From the NCBI GenBank assembly GCA_964566175.1, contig CAZMHU010000030.1, positions 1 to 10,394 on the forward strand: a stretch of DNA of 10,394 nt, written 5' to 3'. Below, piece after piece: positions 5,145-10,394 of this stretch. Position 1 is the first letter of the stretch. The number at the start of each line of letters is the position of its first letter. Both the position numbers and the translations under genes were made by a program. This DNA comes from SIG589 sp964566175. Lineage in GTDB: Bacteria > Bacillota > Clostridia > Oscillospirales > Acutalibacteraceae. The notes under the pieces were generated by a model. That model saw only the letters and a program-made list of their open reading frames with translations, searched no databases and was not told the origin of the DNA.

Positions 5145-8100
5145 ATGCTAAAAAAATTCAAAAGCATATTAAGCCTATGCTTAGTAATGTCGACATTAGC
5201 CGTTATTGGCATTCCTTTGCTGTCGGTAAAAGCCGAAAGCGAAGTTTTCAACGGCAGAGTCGAAGCAGAGACGTGTGTTAATACCGAAGGTCACACTTGG
5301 AAAATCGAAACGGACTCTGCCGCCTCCGGTGGGAAAATAGTGGCAACTACCGAAGGACAAACACTCACTTTTGAGAATGTCCCGAAATTCAACCGGTTGG
5401 TTATAAAAGCAGCATCACAAAATTCTGACAACACCTTTACCGTCCGCGCAAAAGCATCCGATGGCGACGGTGATGTGACACTTGCCACCCCCATATGTCC
5501 GAGAACCTACGGATGGCATATGGACAATTCAACCGAAATAGTTATTGACGGTTATTCTTTCCCGAACGGTTCTACACTTTATCTTGATTTCGGCTTGACC
5601 GTAAATATCGACTACATTGATTTTTACACGACTGCCTACGATAACTCGCTTTATTTCGAAGCCGAAAACGGTGCTGCCAGTGCAGACTGTCAAATAAAAA
5701 CCGACTCTCTCGCTTCGGGCGGAAAGTATCTTGATTTACCGGCAACCAATTCGGTTACATTTACAAACGTTTCCGAAAGCAACTGCATTGAGTTAAGTTA
5801 TGCAAGTTCGGATAACGGTTCGTTTTTCGTTGAAATTTTCGAAAACTGCAAATGGATATCTAAGGGTTCGATTTATTTTTCCACAACCGTAAATACAACA
5901 ATAGCCTCACGAATGACGGCATCCTCGGATATAATCTACATTCCCGCAGGTTCTACTGTACGTTTGACCGCTAAAACCAAGGCAATACTCGACAGTGTCA
6001 CCTTTAAAAACGGAAATAAATCCGAAGACGACCTTGACGAAAGTTATCTTTTGGCGAAAAACACACCCGAAGGTGTAAACAGCACCGTTAATAATCTTAT
6101 GGCTCTTACCGGAGTAGCCGTACAAACCACATCGGGCAACAAATATACCTTTACACTCCCTCAATTCTTTGACGGTGAGTATAACAGACTTGTTGTTTTT
6201 TACCGCACCGAAAAGGGCGGCACGGCAAAAATTCAGAACACCGATATCGCCTTGTCGCAGGCAAAAACAAAAGAATTCAGTTCTACCGTAATTTTTTTGG
6301 AAGAGGGATTGACACCGGGACAGCAAATCGTTTTCACTTCACAGTCCGACGATTTGGTTCTTGATTATATAAAACTGAGTTATCTTGCAACGGCTGAAAT
6401 TATCACAGTCGACAGCCTGCCCTCGGAAAATCAAAGAGAAACCATCCAATTAAACGGTATTTGGGATTGCCTCAGTCAAGATGATGTTACGAACGCTGCC
6501 GCATCAATCAATGTCCCGACCACTTTTGAAAACACAATAACCGTTCCCGGATTTTGGGATATGGCTTCAATACCGCTCGGCAGTTATAACGGAAAAATGC
6601 TGTGGGTTAAAAAGACGGTAATAATGCCGGAAGATTTCAATCCCCAAAGCACCGACACCGTTGTACGTCTTGAAATATTGCGTGCACTCTACGGCAGATA
6701 TATTTATGTAAACGGAACCTACGTAGACAGTTATCAGTACGACTTCACCTACTCTCACAGCGATATTACAAAATATTTGCAAAAGGGTAAAAACGAAATA
6801 TACATACTATTGGGAAGCCAGGAAAAGCAGACTGAATATACTACAGCGAGCGGCGGACACATTCATTACGGACGTGACTCCGAGAAAAAATCGTATATGC
6901 CGGGCATTACAGACGATGTTAATCTTATCTTGACAGGCGCTTCATATACCAAGGCTGTGCAGGTTGCACCGAATATTGAAAACGGCACGGTTGATATTCA
7001 ACTGAAACTTGAGAGTGCTGTCGATACCACGGAGACACCCGTTACGGTTAATATTTATGAACTCGGAAAGGTGACCGACGGTGTAGCGTCACAGCGTATC
7101 GCCGTTGCTCAATACAACACGACTGTTTCGCTTAAAAATGATAATCAAGCGACGGTTTCCGCTTCTGATATCTCTATTGGAAAATTTAACAGCACAAAAT
7201 ATTGGGAACCCGAAAACCCATATCTTTACGAAATAGAAGTAGTTCTTCCGAATGACAGTTATTCCAAGCGTTTCGGTATGAAAGAATTCTATTTCGAGGC
7301 CGCCACAAACCGACCGATACTTAACGGCAAGGTATATAATTTGCGCGGTACTAACGTCGCAATGTACCGTTTTTATGAAGATCCGGACAGAAACTCACTT
7401 CCGTGGAGCGAAGATTTTGTACGTGAACTTTACAGCGAATTTTTCAGTGTTAATTGGGAAATATTCAGAGCGCATATCGGCCCGCTTCCGTCGCTTTGGT
7501 ATGACATAGCAGATGAAATGGGTATGATGATAGTCGATGAATATGCGATATTCGGATACTGCGATAAATGCACGACCGAAGACCTTTTACCCGAATACCG
7601 TGCTATGGTTGAAGAAAAACAAACACACCCCTCTATTCTTTATTGGGATGCACAAAACGAAGCGGCATCAAGCGGCTCCGACTGGACGGTTACCGGTAAT
7701 GCGATAACTCAACTGCTTTCGGAAAAGGTTGATATTTCCGAAAGGTTATGGGATAACGGCTGGTCACTGCCTAACAGCGATACCGCTCCGATTGAATGCC
7801 ACCCCTACCCCTTCATGGGCGGCGAAAATATCGATTATCTCAACACCATACTCGACAAAAGCAAAGAACCATGGAATTGCGGCGCAAACAAAAACAACAC
7901 AACCAATCCGAAAATAGTAAACGAGTATGCTTCTCTTTGGGTAAACAGAGTCGGCGAGCCGACTTCAATATCAAAAAAGAACTATGATAAATTGTTGCCC
8001 AATGCTACCGCACAGGAGTGTTTGGATTTTTATGCTTATTCCACCACCACCCTCACGGAGTTTTTCCGTTCGGGAAGAAATATTTCCGGAATAATGCTCT

Positions 8101-10394
8101 TTACGGGACTTTCATACAGCAAACCCGGTCAACAGGGTCACACAAGCGATGTTCTCAGTCCCGACATATCTAATCCGACAATACGTCCCGAACTTAAAGA
8201 AAGTCTTAAAAACTCTTTCGCACCGCTAAGCATAACTCTTTCAAAATATGACCTCACCATAGGCCCCGGCCAGCAGACATGGCCCGTTGTACTTGTAAAC
8301 GACTACAATAAGGCTATTAACAATCTGCCGGTAACGGTCGTTGTAACAAATAACGGCGAGGAAATTTGCCGTTCCGAAACGCAGTATTTTAATCTGGGTG
8401 AGGCAGGCACATCCACAGATAACGCAACCGCAGATTTTACCTTTAGCATTCCCGTAAATGCATTAACCGACGGCGCAGATATTGACATTAAGGCAATTTA
8501 TACGCTTGACGGCGAAGATGTTTATTCGAAGCGTTCACTGACCTTTAATGCAGAAGACCTTAGCATTTATGACAGCATTTCAAAAAACAAGGAAGTTACG
8601 GCAAGTTCTACCGCATCTGGCAGAGATAAGGCTTGGGCTGTTGACGGTGACGAGAATACACGTTGGGGTTCGGTTTACCAAAACAATGCGGATAACACAA
8701 ATCCCTGGATAAGCATCGACCTCGGCAAAAAGTATGATTTGTCACAGATGATGGTCAAATGGGAGTCGGCACGTCCGATTTCATACAAGGTTTTAATTTC
8801 AAACGACGGTGTCAATTATTCCCTCTTTAAAACAGTAGACAAGGTTGAAATTTTGGGACAACGAGTTTCCTTAAAGGGCGCAACGGCACGATACGTGAAA
8901 ATCGAAGCAGAAAGTTGTGTTATTGCGGGCAATGGTACAAACTACGGAATGTCCATATGGGAATGGTACATTTGGGGTGAAGAAGCGGTATTCAATCCCA
9001 ACGAACAGATGTTGCATATAACCTCAACAAAAGATTGGGGTGCGGTATCTCGAAAATATAATCTTGAAGTCGGCAAAACCTATACATTCACCGCAGACTA
9101 CTTTGTCGACACTGATAATTTGGCTTCCGACGGAAACAACACTTCGGGAAAAGACGCATTCATCATAGAAGCGTCCAACGGGGCAACAGACAGCACATTG
9201 GAAAGAGAGCAAAAATATATTACAGCGCAAAAAGGCACTTTGACATTTGATTTTACTCCCACAAAGAAAAATAAAATCAATTTCGGTGTTGTTACGATTT
9301 CAAAGGACAACACACCGTATAATGCCTATGTTTGGAATCTCCGAGTTGTCGAAAAAGGTACTGAAACGGAAATTACCGACTTTACGGAAATCGCCGATAC
9401 CGGCACTTCAAACATTTCAGTAATTTGGGAAGAGTATGACGAAGACAAGTTTGTATCGGTTTATTCACTGAAGTCGGAATACACTTCCGGCGCTACCTCT
9501 TGGGCATCTAACCCGACCGTAAAATCCACTGACTTGCAGTCCGGCGAATACTTTATAGATTTTGATTACTATATAGATTACAGCGGAAAACTGACGGTCG
9601 GTTCAAACAGCGGAGTTTTCTTCAAAACGCAAGGTTTCCAGAGTTCTTCCTCGAAAAACAACAACGATAATGCCTATATCGCCAACGCAGGAAGAGGACA
9701 TCATAAAAACTCATATACACTGAGTAAAGACGGTGCTTTGAATTTTGAAATCGCCACCAAAAGCAATACCGAAAAAGAAGTTATTTTGTATTTTTGGAAT
9801 ATTAAAATAACCGATTCAAACGGCACGGAAGTCCCCTTCACAATTACTACCTCCCCCGACGGAAATTTAGTTTCCGAAAAGGAACATTTAGGCTATGAAA
9901 ATCCGCTTTATGTCTTTAATAATGAAACAGTCGGTTGGAATAATGTCGTCGGTAATTTCTATAATCTCGACAGCGGAGCCTACACGCTGAAATTTGATTA
10001 TTACGTTCCGAACGACACTGTACTTGCAACAAATACCGGTGCGAATGTTAACATTCTTAAAGCAATGGTTAACTGGAAAAACGATGGAGGAAGAAAGACC
10101 GAAAGTGTTGCGACCAAATCGGGCGCATACAGTCACTCTCAAGCATTTGAGGTTGATAACGGCAGTAATTCGCTCTATTTCGAGATAGGAACAAACCGAA
10201 AAGGCGGAAACGCCTTTACGGCATACGTTTGGAATGTTCGTCTCGAAGACACAACCGGCAACGTCTACTATACCTGCTATTCAAAGCAAAACAACGTTAC
10301 CGAACAGGCTTATGACGAAGAAGAAATGCTTGATACCGTAGGCGCAATGCCCGAAATCAAGGGTGCAAAGATAAAGGTCAACAGCAGTGCGGCA
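5145..10394 (+). CDS. Giant secreted multi-modular GH2-family glycosidase, 3' end beyond window
   Basis: This frame is open for 1750 codons from an ATG with a good ribosome binding site and runs off the window without a stop. The signal peptide is 1-30 (Lys-rich start, hydrophobic core, cleavage after VKA). Three N-terminal beta-sandwich modules follow, CBM6/35-like, at about 37-162, 168-290 and 297-416. Modules 1 and 2 share EAE and TDSxASGGK motifs. The GH2 core has a sugar-binding jelly roll (TIQLNGIWDC 433-442, VPGFWDM, then PGITDDVNL at 586-594), an Ig-like domain (about 598-709) and a barrel (about 710-1025) with RAHIGPLPSLWYDIADEMG, the acid/base Glu839 in WDAQNE and the nucleophile Glu927 in VNEYAS. 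An Ig-like domain (about 1027-1140), an F5/8 type C domain (about 1143-1279, CBM32-like) and three similar modules (about 1284-1404, 1413-1562, 1566-1703), each closing on a WN(L/I/V)(R/K) strand, complete the visible part. GH2 enzymes are retaining exo-beta-glycosidases (beta-galactosidase, mannosidase, glucuronidase and others). The substrate is unknown. The gene is divergent from araC, which probably activates it. Confidence 0.9.
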   Translation, partial: MLKKFKSILSLCLVMSTLAVIGIPLLSVKAESEVFNGRVEAETCVNTEGHTWKIETDSAASGGKIVATTEGQTLTFENVPKFNRLVIKAASQNSDNTFTVRAKASDGDGDVTLATPICPRTYGWHMDNSTEIVIDGYSFPNGSTLYLDFGLTVNIDYIDFYTTAYDNSLYFEAENGAASADCQIKTDSLASGGKYLDLPATNSVTFTNVSESNCIELSYASSDNGSFFVEIFENCKWISKGSIYFSTTVNTTIASRMTASSDIIYIPAGSTVRLTAKTKAILDSVTFKNGNKSEDDLDESYLLAKNTPEGVNSTVNNLMALTGVAVQTTSGNKYTFTLPQFFDGEYNRLVVFYRTEKGGTAKIQNTDIALSQAKTKEFSSTVIFLEEGLTPGQQIVFTSQSDDLVLDYIKLSYLATAEIITVDSLPSENQRETIQLNGIWDCLSQDDVTNAAASINVPTTFENTITVPGFWDMASIPLGSYNGKMLWVKKTVIMPEDFNPQSTDTVVRLEILRALYGRYIYVNGTYVDSYQYDFTYSHSDITKYLQKGKNEIYILLGSQEKQTEYTTASGGHIHYGRDSEKKSYMPGITDDVNLILTGASYTKAVQVAPNIENGTVDIQLKLESAVDTTETPVTVNIYELGKVTDGVASQRIAVAQYNTTVSLKNDNQATVSASDISIGKFNSTKYWEPENPYLYEIEVVLPNDSYSKRFGMKEFYFEAATNRPILNGKVYNLRGTNVAMYRFYEDPDRNSLPWSEDFVRELYSEFFSVNWEIFRAHIGPLPSLWYDIADEMGMMIVDEYAIFGYCDKCTTEDLLPEYRAMVEEKQTHPSILYWDAQNEAASSGSDWTVTGNAITQLLSEKVDISERLWDNGWSLPNSDTAPIECHPYPFMGGENIDYLNTILDKSKEPWNCGANKNNTTNPKIVNEYASLWVNRVGEPTSISKKNYDKLLPNATAQECLDFYAYSTTTLTEFFRSGRNISGIMLFTGLSYSKPGQQGHTSDVLSPDISNPTIRPELKESLKNSFAPLSITLSKYDLTIGPGQQTWPVVLVNDYNKAINNLPVTVVVTNNGEEICRSETQYFNLGEAGTSTDNATADFTFSIPVNALTDGADIDIKAIYTLDGEDVYSKRSLTFNAEDLSIYDSISKNKEVTASSTASGRDKAWAVDGDENTRWGSVYQNNADNTNPWISIDLGKKYDLSQMMVKWESARPISYKVLISNDGVNYSLFKTVDKVEILGQRVSLKGATARYVKIEAESCVIAGNGTNYGMSIWEWYIWGEEAVFNPNEQMLHITSTKDWGAVSRKYNLEVGKTYTFTADYFVDTDNLASDGNNTSGKDAFIIEASNGATDSTLEREQKYITAQKGTLTFDFTPTKKNKINFGVVTISKDNTPYNAYVWNLRVVEKGTETEITDFTEIADTGTSNISVIWEEYDEDKFVSVYSLKSEYTSGATSWASNPTVKSTDLQSGEYFIDFDYYIDYSGKLTVGSNSGVFFKTQGFQSSSSKNNNDNAYIANAGRGHHKNSYTLSKDGALNFEIATKSNTEKEVILYFWNIKITDSNGTEVPFTITTSPDGNLVSEKEHLGYENPLYVFNNETVGWNNVVGNFYNLDSGAYTLKFDYYVPNDTVLATNTGANVNILKAMVNWKNDGGRKTESVATKSGAYSHSQAFEVDNGSNSLYFEIGTNRKGGNAFTAYVWNVRLEDTTGNVYYTCYSKQNNVTEQAYDEEEMLDTVGAMPEIKGAKIKVNSSAA

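Noticed and set aside
5907..6326. Minus-strand open frame of 139 codons inside the giant GH2 gene
   Set aside because: It lies antisense to a continuous, clearly coding frame, with no initiation signals or recognisable domain.

Overview
The window looks like a piece of a Firmicutes (Clostridia) chromosome, most likely a gut anaerobe of the Oscillospirales type or a close relative. The reasons are moderate-GC coding sequence with AT-rich intergenic DNA, strong AGGAGG-type ribosome binding sites, near-consensus sigma-A promoters, tRNAs with encoded CCA, U-tailed hairpin terminators, and an intergenic array of hairpins joined by GTGAAG/CTTCAC words that I remember from such genomes. The genus assignment is inference.

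Layout. Positions 1-185 hold the end of a tRNA operon: a tRNA-Thr(TGT) cut by the window edge, a complete tRNA-Tyr(GTA) and a terminator. Positions 217-360 are a non-coding hairpin array, followed by a featureless AT-rich spacer. From 491 to the right edge lies a carbohydrate-degradation locus of four genes. These are a GH31 alpha-glycosidase (minus strand, 531-3008), a small SGNH/GDSL esterase (plus, 3334-4059), an AraC-family regulator (minus, 4133-4993) and a very large secreted GH2 glycosidase (plus, 5145 to beyond 10394). The GH2 reading frame stays open for 1750 codons without a stop and continues past the window. It carries a signal peptide, three N-terminal CBM6/35-like modules, a complete GH2 core with both catalytic glutamates, an F5/8 type C (CBM32-like) domain and three tandem beta-sandwich modules.

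How the parts may work together. GH31 and SGNH are divergent from one intergenic region that has two good promoters and a 10-bp inverted repeat between them. The araC gene and the GH2 gene are divergent from a second region. There, two TCCATTTT boxes repeat in the same direction 21 bp apart, one over each promoter's -35 position, which is the classical geometry of AraC-type control. The simplest reading is a Gram-positive polysaccharide/glycan utilization locus. In this reading the giant GH2 enzyme acts outside the cell on a complex glycan, imported fragments are deacylated by the SGNH hydrolase and trimmed by GH31 in the cytosol, and the AraC protein senses a product. No transporter lies in the window, and the substrate cannot be read from the sequence.

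I found no mobile element, CRISPR array, phage gene or clear sign of an unknown defence-type system. The most interesting items are the modular architecture of the giant GH2 protein, its tandem C-terminal modules of unclear family, the two divergent control regions and the hairpin array.
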